From the NCBI RefSeq assembly GCF_000413055.1, contig NZ_KE332518.1, positions 621,583 to 685,582 on the forward strand: a stretch of 64,000 bases of DNA, written 5' to 3'. The notes under the pieces are model-generated. The model saw only the letters and a program-made list of their open reading frames with translations. It ran no database searches and was not told the DNA's origin. This document shows, piece by piece, positions 15,184-23,997 of the stretch (position 1 is its first letter; each line of letters starts with the position of its first letter). Both the position numbers and the translations under genes were made by a program. The stretch is from Treponema maltophilum ATCC 51939. Its GTDB lineage: Bacteria; Spirochaetota; Spirochaetia; Treponematales; Treponemataceae.

Positions 15184-17322
15184 ATGAAGAACAGGTTTTC
15201 AATCCGTTATAAACTCATTTCAATTTTTGTTGTTTCCATTATAACGCTTGTTTTTTGTATTATTACCATTATCGGTTTTCAAATTCGAAAAACCGATCGG
15301 GAGCGATTTCATAAAAATATGCAGCAAGATATCTCATTAATAGAATATGATATCAATTCGTTTTTCGACAATACAAAATATATGTTGCGTATGCTATCCA
15401 ACCATACAGCCGTACGGAACGTTGATACTTCTCTTAATGAATATATATCAAAGACCGGAATATCCAATATCGATACCATAGAAAAAAGCGCAACGGAAGC
15501 AGCCGTGTTTAATTTATTCAAAAATATTCATAAAAGCTATCCGTATTATATGTGTGTTTTTATGGGAACAAAGTGGGGCGGCTACACGTCAACGTGTGAT
15601 ATGGCGCTTCCGGGCGGTTATGATCCGAGAAAACGACCATGGTATGAGGCTGCCTCCCGAACTCCTAAAAAGCCGGTTGTTACGGAAGCCTATCAATCTA
15701 CGGCGGGCGATACGGTCATCTGCCTTTCACAGGGGGTTTTTTCTTTTCAAAATGAACATATCGGCAATGTCAGTATAGAGGTGTCGTTGGGAACGCTGAC
15801 CGACATGTTAAAATCGCTGGCAATAGGTAAAACGGGTTATATTATGCTGGTGCAGGGAGACGGGACCATACTTGCCGATCCGAAAAACGATTCTTTTAAT
15901 TTCAAAAAAATGGAAGATCTAAACGTTCCCGCTTTTACAGAATTTGCAACGGCAAACTCGGGAAGCATGAGTGTAAAAATGGATAATAAAAAATGGTTTG
16001 CTGAACTATATACCATTGATAGTTTAAACTGGAAGCTGATAGCACTGATGCAAGAAGATGAGGTTTTTTCGGAATTCTATCGGATATTACGATATATATT
16101 GATCATCGGCTTCACACTATTGATAATCTTTTTAATTATCGCTTTTACATTTGTATTGTATATGACAAAAGCACTGGACTCGACCGTTCTTGCCCTTAAA
16201 AACATCGCTCAGGGCGAAGGCGACTTGACCGTCCGTTTGCCCGTACGCGGTAACGACGAAATAACCGACCTGTCAAAATACTTCAATAAAACAATCGAAA
16301 AGATCGGTACGTCGATTAAAAGTGTAGGAGAAAGCAGTGCCGAAATGACCAACATCGGCTCGGAGCTTGCCAGTAACATGACCGAAACGGCCAGTGCCGT
16401 GCACGAAATAAGCGCGAATATCGACGGGGTAAAAAAGCAGGCATTGACGCAGGCGGCAAGCGTTACCGAAACGGCGGCAACGGTCGAAGAGATTGTGCGC
16501 ACAATCAATCAGCTTAACCGCAGTATCGAAACGCAGGCAACAAGCGTCACGCAGTCTTCGGCCGCTATCGAACAGATGGTTGCAAACATCGGTTCAATCG
16601 GACAGACACTCGAAAAAACCGACGAGGCAATCAAAGCACTTGCGGACGCAACCGCCGGCGGAAAAAGTACGGTTGTCGGTGCCAATGCCGTCACGCAAAA
16701 GGTTGCCGAAAAAGCGGGCAGCCTTTTGGAAGCCTCGAATGTGATTCAGCATATCGCAAGTCAAACCAATTTGCTTGCGATGAACGCCGCAATCGAAGCG
16801 GCTCACGCAGGAGAGGCGGGTAAGGGGTTTGCCGTTGTTGCCGACGAGATTCGAAAACTTGCCGAAGATTCGGCGGAACAGGGCAAAAAAATAACAAACA
16901 CGCTTAAAACGCTGTCCGGCGAAATTGAAGAGCTGTCGGGTTCTTCAAAAACCGCGGAGGAAAAATTCAACGTTATTTTCAATTTGGCCGAGCAGGTTAA
17001 ATCGATGAGCGACCGCCTCACCGAAGCGATGCGCGAGCAGGAAAGCGGCGGTAAAGAAGTGCTTGCGGCAATTAAAAGCATCAATACGGTAACGATGGAG
17101 GTACAGTCCGGATCGGGAGAAATGCTCAAAGGCGGTGAAGGGGTTGCCGAAGAAATGCGCAAGCTGGATGAACTTACCCGGCTTATTACCGACAGCATGA
17201 ACGAGATGGCGTCGGGCGCCGTACAAATCAACAATGCCGTGCAGGAAGTAAACGAGATTACACAAAAGAACAAGATGAGTATAGACAACTTAACCCATGA
17301 AGTAAACAAGTTTAAAGTGTAG
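15184..17322 (+). CDS. Methyl-accepting chemotaxis protein
   Basis: 712 residues in the inner membrane. TM1 is about residues 10-32, the periplasmic dCache-like sensor about 35-295 (the Y-M-C-V-F-M-G-T-K-W-G-G and D-P-R-K-R-P-W-Y-E-A-A motifs are typical of dCache_1), TM2 about 302-325, HAMP about 326-380, and a long coiled-coil signalling domain to the end. The signalling tip Q-T-N-L-L-A-M-N-A-A-I-E-A-A-H-A-G-E-A-G-K-G-F is perfect. No CheR/CheB-tethering pentapeptide at the C-terminus. The conserved W-Y and downstream D suggest amino acid-like ligands, but the ligand is not determinable. ATG preceded by AGGAG. Confidence 0.95.
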   Translation: MKNRFSIRYKLISIFVVSIITLVFCIITIIGFQIRKTDRERFHKNMQQDISLIEYDINSFFDNTKYMLRMLSNHTAVRNVDTSLNEYISKTGISNIDTIEKSATEAAVFNLFKNIHKSYPYYMCVFMGTKWGGYTSTCDMALPGGYDPRKRPWYEAASRTPKKPVVTEAYQSTAGDTVICLSQGVFSFQNEHIGNVSIEVSLGTLTDMLKSLAIGKTGYIMLVQGDGTILADPKNDSFNFKKMEDLNVPAFTEFATANSGSMSVKMDNKKWFAELYTIDSLNWKLIALMQEDEVFSEFYRILRYILIIGFTLLIIFLIIAFTFVLYMTKALDSTVLALKNIAQGEGDLTVRLPVRGNDEITDLSKYFNKTIEKIGTSIKSVGESSAEMTNIGSELASNMTETASAVHEISANIDGVKKQALTQAASVTETAATVEEIVRTINQLNRSIETQATSVTQSSAAIEQMVANIGSIGQTLEKTDEAIKALADATAGGKSTVVGANAVTQKVAEKAGSLLEASNVIQHIASQTNLLAMNAAIEAAHAGEAGKGFAVVADEIRKLAEDSAEQGKKITNTLKTLSGEIEELSGSSKTAEEKFNVIFNLAEQVKSMSDRLTEAMREQESGGKEVLAAIKSINTVTMEVQSGSGEMLKGGEGVAEEMRKLDELTRLITDSMNEMASGAVQINNAVQEVNEITQKNKMSIDNLTHEVNKFKV

Positions 17323-17342
17323 AAAATGGGGATAAAACCGTT

Positions 17343-17371
17343 TTGACAACGTCTGTTTTTTGTGCTACAGT
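17343..17371 (+). promoter_or_regulatory. Promoter of the ThrH-like gene, leaderless arrangement
   Basis: TTGACA (17343-17348), 17 bp spacer, TACAGT (17366-17371), 6 bases to ATG 17378. The same TTGACA/TACAGT pair drives the aroF leader. Confidence 0.75.
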
Positions 17372-17377
17372 GCCGGT

Positions 17378-17989
17378 ATGTATGTAACCTGTCTTGATTT
17401 GGAAGGGGTACTCGTTCCCGAAATATGGATCGCCTTCGCCGAAAAAACGGGCATAAGTGAACTCCGCCTTACGACGCGCGATATAAGCGACTATGACGTG
17501 CTTATGAAAAAGCGGTTGGGGATTTTAAAAGAACATTCTCTCGGCTTAAAAGCGATTCAGGATGTCATCGCTCAAATCGATCCGATGCCCGGCGCAAAAG
17601 ATTTTCTCGATGCGCTGCGCGAACGCTGTCAAGTGATTATTTTGTCCGACACGTTTACGCAGTTTTCGCTGCCGCTTATGAAAAAACTCGGCATGCCCGC
17701 GATTTTTTGCAACGAACTGATTGTCGGACCGGACGGTATGATAAGCGGTTACAAGCTCCGCCAACAAAACGGAAAATATCACGCGGTATGCGCTTTGCAG
17801 TCCATCGGTTTTAATACGATCGCTGCGGGCGATTCTTTTAACGACCTTGCGATGATAAAGCAAAGTCAAAAAGGCTTTTTATTCCGCGCTCCCGAACATA
17901 TTGTATCCGAAAATCCGGCTATTCCCGCTTTTACCGAATACGGCGATTTGCTGAACGAAATCACCCGGGTTTTGGAAACGGAAAATTGA
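17378..17989 (+). CDS. thrH: ThrH-type phosphoserine phosphatase / homoserine phosphotransferase
   Basis: 203 residues, HAD superfamily. The ThrH subgroup is marked by the opening V-T-C-L-D-L-E-G-V-L-V-P-E-I-W, where D-L-E replaces the usual D-x-D of HAD motif I. Motif II S-D-T-F and motif III/IV G-D-S-F-N-D-L-A-M-I follow. ThrH of Pseudomonas has phosphoserine phosphatase and phosphoserine:homoserine phosphotransferase activity, so a role in serine supply next to the C1 genes is reasonable. ATG 17378 is chosen because the promoter sits 6 bases upstream; the longer frame lacks signals. Confidence 0.9.
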   Translation: MYVTCLDLEGVLVPEIWIAFAEKTGISELRLTTRDISDYDVLMKKRLGILKEHSLGLKAIQDVIAQIDPMPGAKDFLDALRERCQVIILSDTFTQFSLPLMKKLGMPAIFCNELIVGPDGMISGYKLRQQNGKYHAVCALQSIGFNTIAAGDSFNDLAMIKQSQKGFLFRAPEHIVSENPAIPAFTEYGDLLNEITRVLETEN

Positions 17990-18081
17990 AAACACGCGCT
18001 TTCTCGTTGCAAGTGCCGCGGTGAGCCGCAGTGTGCTTCGCCGCGCTCAAAAAAGGCAGGCCGCCGCCCGCGTGGGCGCTC

Positions 18082-19779
18082 CTAGAAAAGGCCCGATATA
18101 TGTCCGCCGTTGTCCACGTCTATCGAACAGGCTGCCGGAATTTTGGGAAGGCCGGGCATGCTCATAATGTCGCCGGCATAGGCAACCAAAAAGCCCGCCC
18201 CGCTTTTAAGCTGCACGTCCCGAATCGGAAAGGTGTAGTGCGCCGGCGCGCCGATGAGATTTTTGTCGTGGCTTATGGAGTTTTGCGTTTTGGCGACGCA
18301 GACCGGAAGGTTTCCGAAGCCCATGTCGGTATATTCGCGCATTTTTTTCAGCGCCGCAGGCGCAATGTCGAGCTTGTCGGCGCGATAAATGTTTAACGCA
18401 AGATTTTCAAGTTTTTCGATAAACGAATCTTCCGGCTTGTAAAGCGGTTTAAAGCGGCTTTTTTCCGTTTTGCACAAAGCGACAACCGCTTCGGCAAGTT
18501 TTTCGCTGCCGCGTCCTCCCTTTTCCCAGCTTTCGCATACGACCGCTTCAACTTTATATTCCCCGTTTCCTGAAAGATTGCGGCAGGCGCCGCAAAGCGC
18601 GTCGAGTTCTTCCTGCGTGTCGGAGGCAAAACGGTTTACCGCAACGATGACCGGTACGCCGAATTTGCGTACATTTTCGACGTGTACTTTCAGATTTTCA
18701 AAACCGCGCAAAAGAGCGGGAATGTTGTTTTCGCCGAGTTTTGCTTTGGGAACCCCGCCGTGCATTTTAAGCGCCCGTACCGTTGCAACGACGACCGCCG
18801 CGTCGGGGGCGATGTCTGCCGCCGTGCATTTTATGTCCATGAATTTTTCGGCGCCCAAATCGGCGGCAAAGCCGGCTTCGGTTACGGTGTATTCGCTTAA
18901 AGCGAGGGCGCACAGCGTCGCGTTTATGCTGTTGCAGCCGTGCGCAATGTTGGCAAAGGGGCCGCCGTGAACAAAGGCGGGCGTTTTTTCGAGCGTTTGA
19001 ACGAGATTCGGCCGTATCGCATCTTTTAAAAGGGCGGCGGCCGCTCCGCTTATTCCGAGCGATTTCAAATAGACCGCTTCGCCCGTATCCGTTTTACCGA
19101 CAAAAACGGCGCCGATTTTTTGTTTTAATTCATCTATCGATTTTGAAAGGCAGAGAATCGCCATAATTTCGCTTGCGACGGCAATATCGAAATGTTCTTC
19201 ACGCGGAACGCCGTTTGCCGTACCGCCCAAACCGATAACGGCGCTGCGCAGCATGCGGTCGTTCAAATCGAGGCACCGCCGCCATGATATACTGCGCGGC
19301 TCGATACGCAAAGCGTTTCCCTGCTGAATGTGATTATCGATGAGGGCGGCGATCAAATTGTTTGCGGCAGACACGGCGTGTATGTCGCCCGTAAAGTGAA
19401 GGTTTATGTCTTCCATCGGGACGATTTGCGCCCGTCCGCCGCCGCACGCTCCGCCTTTTATGCCGAAGCACGGGCCTAAAGAAGGTTCTCTGAGCGCGAG
19501 TACGGCGTTTTTTCCGATTAAACGCAGCGCGTCGGCAAGGCCGATCGAAACGGTTGATTTTCCTTCTCCCGCACTTGTCGGCGTAATGGCCGTCACCAAA
19601 ATCAGTTTTCCGCGCTTTTCTTTCGGGCGGGACAAAAGCCGGTACATCGTCTCTAAGCCGATTTTCGCCTTATAGTTCCCGTAGAATTCGCAGTCTTGAG
19701 CGCTTAAGCCGATTTTTGCGGCAATTTCGGCAACGGGCGCCGGAATGTTTGCCTGCGCGATTTCGATATCCGATAACAT
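18082..19779 (-). CDS. fhs: Formate-tetrahydrofolate ligase
   Basis: 565 residues, full length for the bacterial enzyme. ATP-dependent activation of formate to 10-formyl-THF, feeding the C1 pool or a Wood-Ljungdahl methyl branch as in acetogenic treponemes. The P-loop T-P-T-S-A-G-E-G-K-S-T lies near residue 65, followed by R-E-P-S-L-G-P-C-F-G-I-K-G-G-A, F-T-G-D-I-H-A and the D-L-N-D-R-M-L-R block. No other Wood-Ljungdahl genes are in this window. Start ATG 19779 lies 7 bases from a TATACT and has no ribosome binding site. The 92 bp between thrH and fhs (17990-18081) hold no gene. Confidence 0.97.
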   Translation of the reverse strand: MLSDIEIAQANIPAPVAEIAAKIGLSAQDCEFYGNYKAKIGLETMYRLLSRPKEKRGKLILVTAITPTSAGEGKSTVSIGLADALRLIGKNAVLALREPSLGPCFGIKGGACGGGRAQIVPMEDINLHFTGDIHAVSAANNLIAALIDNHIQQGNALRIEPRSISWRRCLDLNDRMLRSAVIGLGGTANGVPREEHFDIAVASEIMAILCLSKSIDELKQKIGAVFVGKTDTGEAVYLKSLGISGAAAALLKDAIRPNLVQTLEKTPAFVHGGPFANIAHGCNSINATLCALALSEYTVTEAGFAADLGAEKFMDIKCTAADIAPDAAVVVATVRALKMHGGVPKAKLGENNIPALLRGFENLKVHVENVRKFGVPVIVAVNRFASDTQEELDALCGACRNLSGNGEYKVEAVVCESWEKGGRGSEKLAEAVVALCKTEKSRFKPLYKPEDSFIEKLENLALNIYRADKLDIAPAALKKMREYTDMGFGNLPVCVAKTQNSISHDKNLIGAPAHYTFPIRDVQLKSGAGFLVAYAGDIMSMPGLPKIPAACSIDVDNGGHISGLF

Positions 19780-19786
19780 AAACCGA

Positions 19787-19792
19787 AGTATA
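19787..19792 (-). promoter_or_regulatory. -10 box of fhs, leaderless arrangement
   Basis: Minus strand TATACT (19792-19787), 7 bases to ATG 19779. The hexamer 17 bp upstream is TTCCAC (19815-19810), a weak -35. Confidence 0.5.
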
Positions 19793-19851
19793 AATTATAA
19801 AGCGTTTTTGTGGAAGTCTGCATGTGCGTTCCCGGTGTGCGGGTAGCGTAC

Positions 19852-19880
19852 TTGTGCAGACTTGCCCTTTCCGTTAGAAT
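19852..19880 (+). promoter_or_regulatory. Promoter of the PAP2-like gene, leaderless arrangement
   Basis: TTGTGC (19852-19857), 17 bp spacer, TAGAAT (19875-19880), 7 bases to ATG 19888. Confidence 0.6.
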
Positions 19881-19887
19881 AACCGTT

Positions 19888-20808
19888 ATGACAAAAAGTT
19901 CTGCCCGGAAAAAAGAGCCGGCTATACGGCCGATCGGTTCTTACGGCGTGTTTCTTCCGTATGTGATTATTCCGTTCCGGTTTAAAAGCGCACAAGTGCT
20001 TTTCCGTTTTTTGCGTACCGTTGTGCGCGATTTTTTTTGGCTGCAGTTTTCGGTAAAGTGGCGCTTCAGGAGCATTCCCGTTTTGGACGTGTCGCATCCT
20101 TTGGACGATTTGATTCCCTTTACGCCGGGCAAAGTGCAAATCTATTTGAATTTTACCAATTTTTGGATCCGGCCGATGACTTTTTTGTTCCGCCGGCTCG
20201 GCGTAAAAAAAGCGCTGCCGTACTGTACCGAATATCTTTCCCTTATCGAAAAGGCGTATTCGGATGCCGCACGGGTGTACCGTTTTTGTATGACGACGAC
20301 GGAGCGCCCCGATTATAAAGAGGATAAAGCGTTCAGAATGATTCATGCCCTCGATCCGCATTTGCTGTGTGTTCCGAGCCTGCACGTTTCCATCGTTATT
20401 CTTGCATCCGTGTATTATGCGGAAGTTTTTAAAAAAGACGACTTTACCGAAGCGGAGCGTCAAGCCTATACGGAGGAACTGCGCGAAGGCGCGCAGCGCA
20501 TTATCGAAAGCGTGCTGTATGTAAAACAGCACAGTGTAAACTGCATTCCCGCGGCGATGTATATGATGCTGTATGTCCTTAAAGACCGATTTACGATAAG
20601 CGCGGGAGTCGATATTATCAACAGTCTGTTTACCGATGATGAAACGCTTTCCGCCCGGGACCAAAAAAAGCTGAGTGCGCACCTCCATTTTATGTTTGAA
20701 CGCCTGCTTTTGGAAGGCGCAAACGAAAACGATTGGACCGTTCCGGTTAAGCGCTGGCTTAAAAGCTATGCGCGCTCAAAAAATATCGCTTTGGCGCTCG
20801 ACTTTTGA
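19888..20808 (+). CDS. PAP2-like protein, degenerate phosphatase motifs
   Basis: 306 residues. Two stretches resemble the PAP2/Aur1 phosphatase core: V-P-S-L-H-V-S near residue 172 (compare PSGH/PSLH) and a later S-V-L-Y-V-K-Q-H-S-V-N-C (compare the SRxxxxxH/KQHxxxD motif). The final motif lacks the usual aspartate, having N-C instead. Hydrophobic segments are short. It could be a lipid phosphatase or phosphotransferase, or an inactive relative. ATG 19888 rather than the earlier in-frame ATGs, because the promoter is 7 bases upstream. It ends 4 bp from the convergent argS stop. Confidence 0.55.
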   Translation: MTKSSARKKEPAIRPIGSYGVFLPYVIIPFRFKSAQVLFRFLRTVVRDFFWLQFSVKWRFRSIPVLDVSHPLDDLIPFTPGKVQIYLNFTNFWIRPMTFLFRRLGVKKALPYCTEYLSLIEKAYSDAARVYRFCMTTTERPDYKEDKAFRMIHALDPHLLCVPSLHVSIVILASVYYAEVFKKDDFTEAERQAYTEELREGAQRIIESVLYVKQHSVNCIPAAMYMMLYVLKDRFTISAGVDIINSLFTDDETLSARDQKKLSAHLHFMFERLLLEGANENDWTVPVKRWLKSYARSKNIALALDF

Positions 20809-20812
20809 GTTT

Positions 20813-22660
20813 TTACATAACTTCAAGAAAGGGAACCAAAATCAAATTAAGCGCGTTTTTAAGCACGGTTAAAACGGCACAGGTCAGCGTTAAGCGCGCA
20901 GCGGCGCAGTCGGCGTTGTCGGCATTTACGATCGGACAATCGTGGTAGAATTTTCCGAAAGCTTTTGCCGTATCGTACGCATAGCCTGCGATCGATGCCG
21001 AATCGAGCGCCTCGGACGCTTTTTGCAAAACGCGCGGAAAAGAACCGATAAGCTTTATTAAATCCCATTCGGCGTCGCTTTGTAAAAGCGTGCATGCTTT
21101 TTCAAATTCGGCTTGCGACCGCAGGTGCGCGCCGGTAAGTCCTTCTTTTTCGGCCTTTGCCAAAACGGAACACATGCGCGCGCCCATGTACTGCAAATAG
21201 GGGCCGGTGTTGCCGTTAAACGACAGCGATTCTTTCGGGTTAAAAATCATATCTTTAAAAGGGGACACTTGCAGCAAAAAATAGTGGACGGCGGCAAGCG
21301 CAACTTTTTCGGCAACATCTTGCGGATTGCCGACCGCTTCTTCGCGCCCCTTCGCCGTAATTTCCTGTAAGGCCTCATCGCGCAGGTTGTTCAAAAGATC
21401 GTCGGCGTCCACAACCGTCCCTTCGCGACTTTTCATTTTGCCTTCGGGCAAATTGACCATACCGTAAGCCAAATGGTACAGCTTTGAGTGCCAATCGTAG
21501 CCGAGTTTTTTCATTATATAAAACAGGACTTTAAAATGATAAATCTGTTCGGTCGCGACAACATAAATGAGTTTGTCGAAGGGCCATTCTGCATGGCGGT
21601 TTATCGCGAGCCCGATATCCTGCGTTATATAGACGGTGGTGCCGTCTTTTCGCAGTAGCACTTTTTTGTCCAAATTGATTTCGGCAAGGTCTACCCACAC
21701 GGCGCCGTCGGCGTCTTTATAAAAAATCCCTTTTTCCAATCCGCGCAAAATTTCTTCGCGCCCTTTTAAATAGGTATCGCTTTCAAAAAACATTTTGTCG
21801 AACGAAATCCCGGTGCGGTCGTACGTTTGCTTGATGCCGGCAATCGCCCAATCGTTCATAAGCTTCCATAATTCGCGCACGCTCTTATCGTTGTTTTCCC
21901 AGCGCACGAGCATGTCCTGCGCTTCTTTTTCGGCTTCCGGATGTGATTTTGCATAATCGTTGTATTCGACGTAGCAGTCGCCGACAAAGCGGTCGCTTTT
22001 TACGCCTGCGCTTTCGGGCGTGTCGGCGGGAAGTTCCGGGTGCCCCGCAAGTGCGTGGGCTTCGGCACTGTGCAGCTTTTGGTAGGCGAGCATGGACTTG
22101 CAAATGTGAACGCCGCGGTCGTTGATGATCGTGGTTTTAAAAACGTCGGCGCCCAAAAACCGCATGGTGCGGCTTACGCTTTCGCCGATTGCGTCGTTGC
22201 GCAAATGCCCCAAGTGGAGCGGCTTATTCGTGTTCGGACTCGAAAATTCGATCATGATGCGCTCGCCTTTACGCTGCGGTTTTCCGTCTTCGTTCAAAGC
22301 GCCGTAGGATGTACCCTGTTCAAGTACGGTGCGCAAAACGGAAGCGGCGACGGCTGCTTTGTTTAAGCGTACGTTTATGTACGGCCCGACCGCCGAAAAG
22401 GTTCCGGCTTGCGCGGCTTCTTTTACAAAGTCCGTATTGATGATTTTTAAAACATCGGCTGCGATTTGCGCCGGCGCTTGTTTAAAAGTTTTGGCAAAAC
22501 CGAAAAGCGGAATACCCACATCGCCCATTTTAGGATCGGGCGGTGTTTCCAAAAGCAAAGACGAAACATCGATTTTCGATACGGAAAGATTTTTGCTTTC
22601 CGCCAACTTATTCAAAGCGTCCGCCGTAACGGTGCCGCATATACGCGCAAAATTAAACAT
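20813..22660 (-). CDS. argS: Arginyl-tRNA synthetase
   Basis: 615 residues, class I. The HIGH-type motif is S-P-N-T-N-K-P-L-H-L-G-H-L-R-N near residue 130, and the KMSKS equivalent is G-K-M-K-S-R-E-G-T near residue 395. The N-terminal additional domain (about 1-110) and the C-terminal helical anticodon-binding domain ending in P-F-L-E-V-M are both present. Charges tRNA-Arg, including the CCU isoacceptor encoded at 38271. Start ATG 22660 sits 8 bases from a strong promoter with no ribosome binding site. Confidence 0.97.
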   Translation of the reverse strand: MFNFARICGTVTADALNKLAESKNLSVSKIDVSSLLLETPPDPKMGDVGIPLFGFAKTFKQAPAQIAADVLKIINTDFVKEAAQAGTFSAVGPYINVRLNKAAVAASVLRTVLEQGTSYGALNEDGKPQRKGERIMIEFSSPNTNKPLHLGHLRNDAIGESVSRTMRFLGADVFKTTIINDRGVHICKSMLAYQKLHSAEAHALAGHPELPADTPESAGVKSDRFVGDCYVEYNDYAKSHPEAEKEAQDMLVRWENNDKSVRELWKLMNDWAIAGIKQTYDRTGISFDKMFFESDTYLKGREEILRGLEKGIFYKDADGAVWVDLAEINLDKKVLLRKDGTTVYITQDIGLAINRHAEWPFDKLIYVVATEQIYHFKVLFYIMKKLGYDWHSKLYHLAYGMVNLPEGKMKSREGTVVDADDLLNNLRDEALQEITAKGREEAVGNPQDVAEKVALAAVHYFLLQVSPFKDMIFNPKESLSFNGNTGPYLQYMGARMCSVLAKAEKEGLTGAHLRSQAEFEKACTLLQSDAEWDLIKLIGSFPRVLQKASEALDSASIAGYAYDTAKAFGKFYHDCPIVNADNADCAAARLTLTCAVLTVLKNALNLILVPFLEVM

Positions 22661-22668
22661 AGGTTCTT

Positions 22669-22697
22669 ACTTTAGAGTGATATCGGATTTTTGTCAA
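22669..22697 (-). promoter_or_regulatory. argS promoter, near-leaderless
   Basis: Minus strand TTGACA (22697-22692), 17 bp spacer, TAAAGT (22674-22669), 8 bases to ATG 22660. Confidence 0.7.
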
Positions 22698-22706
22698 CAG
22701 TTATGA

Positions 22707-22833
22707 AAACCGGGGCTGTCTCAAAAGTCTGTTACTTTTTTGCCAGCCCCCGAGTTTAAAATTAAGTCTTTATCTGTAATGACTTAATTTTAAACATCGC
22801 ATAATTGAAGCGTTTCCGGCATCCTTGCCGGGA
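22707..22833. repeat. Cluster of intergenic hairpin repeats between argS and potD
   Basis: Three elements in a gene-free stretch. A GGGCTGTCT-AAAA unit at 22708-22719 is related to elements at 35878-35904 and 41680-41705. A perfect 15 bp inverted repeat, GTTTAAAATTAAGTC (22754-22768) with GACTTAATTTTAAAC (22781-22795), follows. Then TTTCCGGCATCC-T-TGCCGGGA at 22813-22833 recurs at 49877-49897 with one base changed. None has a T-run placing it as an obvious terminator. Confidence 0.55.
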
Positions 22834-22921
22834 CTAAGCAACCGGTATCCGCGGCGGGAAGTACGCTAAACACACTAGCGGTTCACATCCTGCATGAATA
22901 AAAGAGCATAATAATTATCTT

Positions 22922-23977
22922 TTATTCTATAAAGCGGATGCGCTGCCACACGGCGTTGTATTTTGCCAAGCCTTCGGCCAAGTCTTCTTTTATTTGGCAG
23001 TTTGTAAGTTCATCGGCGGAGTAAAAGGGTGTCGTGGTCGTAAATTGCGCGGCCTTCGGGTTTACGGAGGCGGGAAAATGGAAGGAGTCCAAAAACTGCG
23101 CGTAGATTTCGGGGCGGTGAATAAAGTTTATAAATTCCAAAGCCAAATCGTAATTGTGCGCGCCTTTTAACACGCACATGGAATCTATGTACATGGGCCC
23201 GCCCTCTTCGGGAATAAAAAAGTCGACGGTGTGCCACTTGTCTTCCGGCACTTCGCCGAAAACGGCTTCGGCATAACCTTGTACAACCCAAAAGTCGTTT
23301 GAAGCAAAGGATTTTCCGAAGCCTTCCGCGTCGAATTTGACGAGGTTCGGCTTCCATTTGTCGATGATGAGGCGTTCCGCCTGCGCGAGGTCGGCGTCGT
23401 TTAAGCTGTTGACCGATTTTCCGTCAAAGGCGAGCGCATCTCCGATAACTTCTCTCATGTCGTCCATCATGCACATGCGGTCTTTTAAATCCGTGCGGGC
23501 AAAGATGTTCCAGCTTTTTTCGTAGCGCTCGACTTTTGTTTTGTTCACCGCGACGCCTGCCGCTCCCATGTAATAGGGCACGCAGTACTCCATCGCAGGA
23601 TCGTAGACTGCTTTTTCCAAAACCGCGGGACTTATGTTTTGTGCGTTCGGGACCTTTGTCAAATCGATTTTTTTGAGCATGCCGAGCTTTATCATAATCG
23701 ATGCGTAATCCTGCGAGGGAAAGACGATATCATAGGATGCGGCGCCCGCGAGCAATTTTGCAAACATTTCTTCGTTGGAAGCGTAGCTGTCTATCCATAC
23801 GTTCGCGTCGAATTCTTCTTCAAATTGTTTGACGACGGCATCGGGAATGTAATACGTCCAGCCGAAAAGGTAGAGCGTTTTGCCGCCGCGCTTTGCGGTG
23901 CACGATGAAAAAAAGAGCGATGCAAAGGTGCAGGCGATTGCAATCGCGCTTGCAAAAAACGGGACGTGCTTTTTCAT
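22922..23977 (-). CDS. potD: Spermidine/putrescine-binding lipoprotein
   Basis: 351 residues, the substrate-binding part of the PotABCD importer. A lipoprotein signal ends in L-F-F-S-S-C with C26 as the lipidation site. The mature protein begins with T-L-Y-L-F-G-W-T-Y-Y-I-P, the PotD/PotF signature, followed by F-E-E-E-F-D-A-N-V and the Y-D-I-V-F-P-S motif. Polyamine type (spermidine or putrescine) cannot be told. Last gene of a potA-B-C-D operon, 20 bp after potC. Confidence 0.93.
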   Translation of the reverse strand: MKKHVPFFASAIAIACTFASLFFSSCTAKRGGKTLYLFGWTYYIPDAVVKQFEEEFDANVWIDSYASNEEMFAKLLAGAASYDIVFPSQDYASIMIKLGMLKKIDLTKVPNAQNISPAVLEKAVYDPAMEYCVPYYMGAAGVAVNKTKVERYEKSWNIFARTDLKDRMCMMDDMREVIGDALAFDGKSVNSLNDADLAQAERLIIDKWKPNLVKFDAEGFGKSFASNDFWVVQGYAEAVFGEVPEDKWHTVDFFIPEEGGPMYIDSMCVLKGAHNYDLALEFINFIHRPEIYAQFLDSFHFPASVNPKAAQFTTTTPFYSADELTNCQIKEDLAEGLAKYNAVWQRIRFIE

Positions 23978-23997
23978 GTGATTTCTCCTCGTGCCAT

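Noticed and set aside
22754-22795. 15 bp inverted repeat as an argS or potD terminator
   Set aside because: It lies upstream of argS and downstream of potD in orientation but has no T-run after either arm, so I list it only as a repeat.
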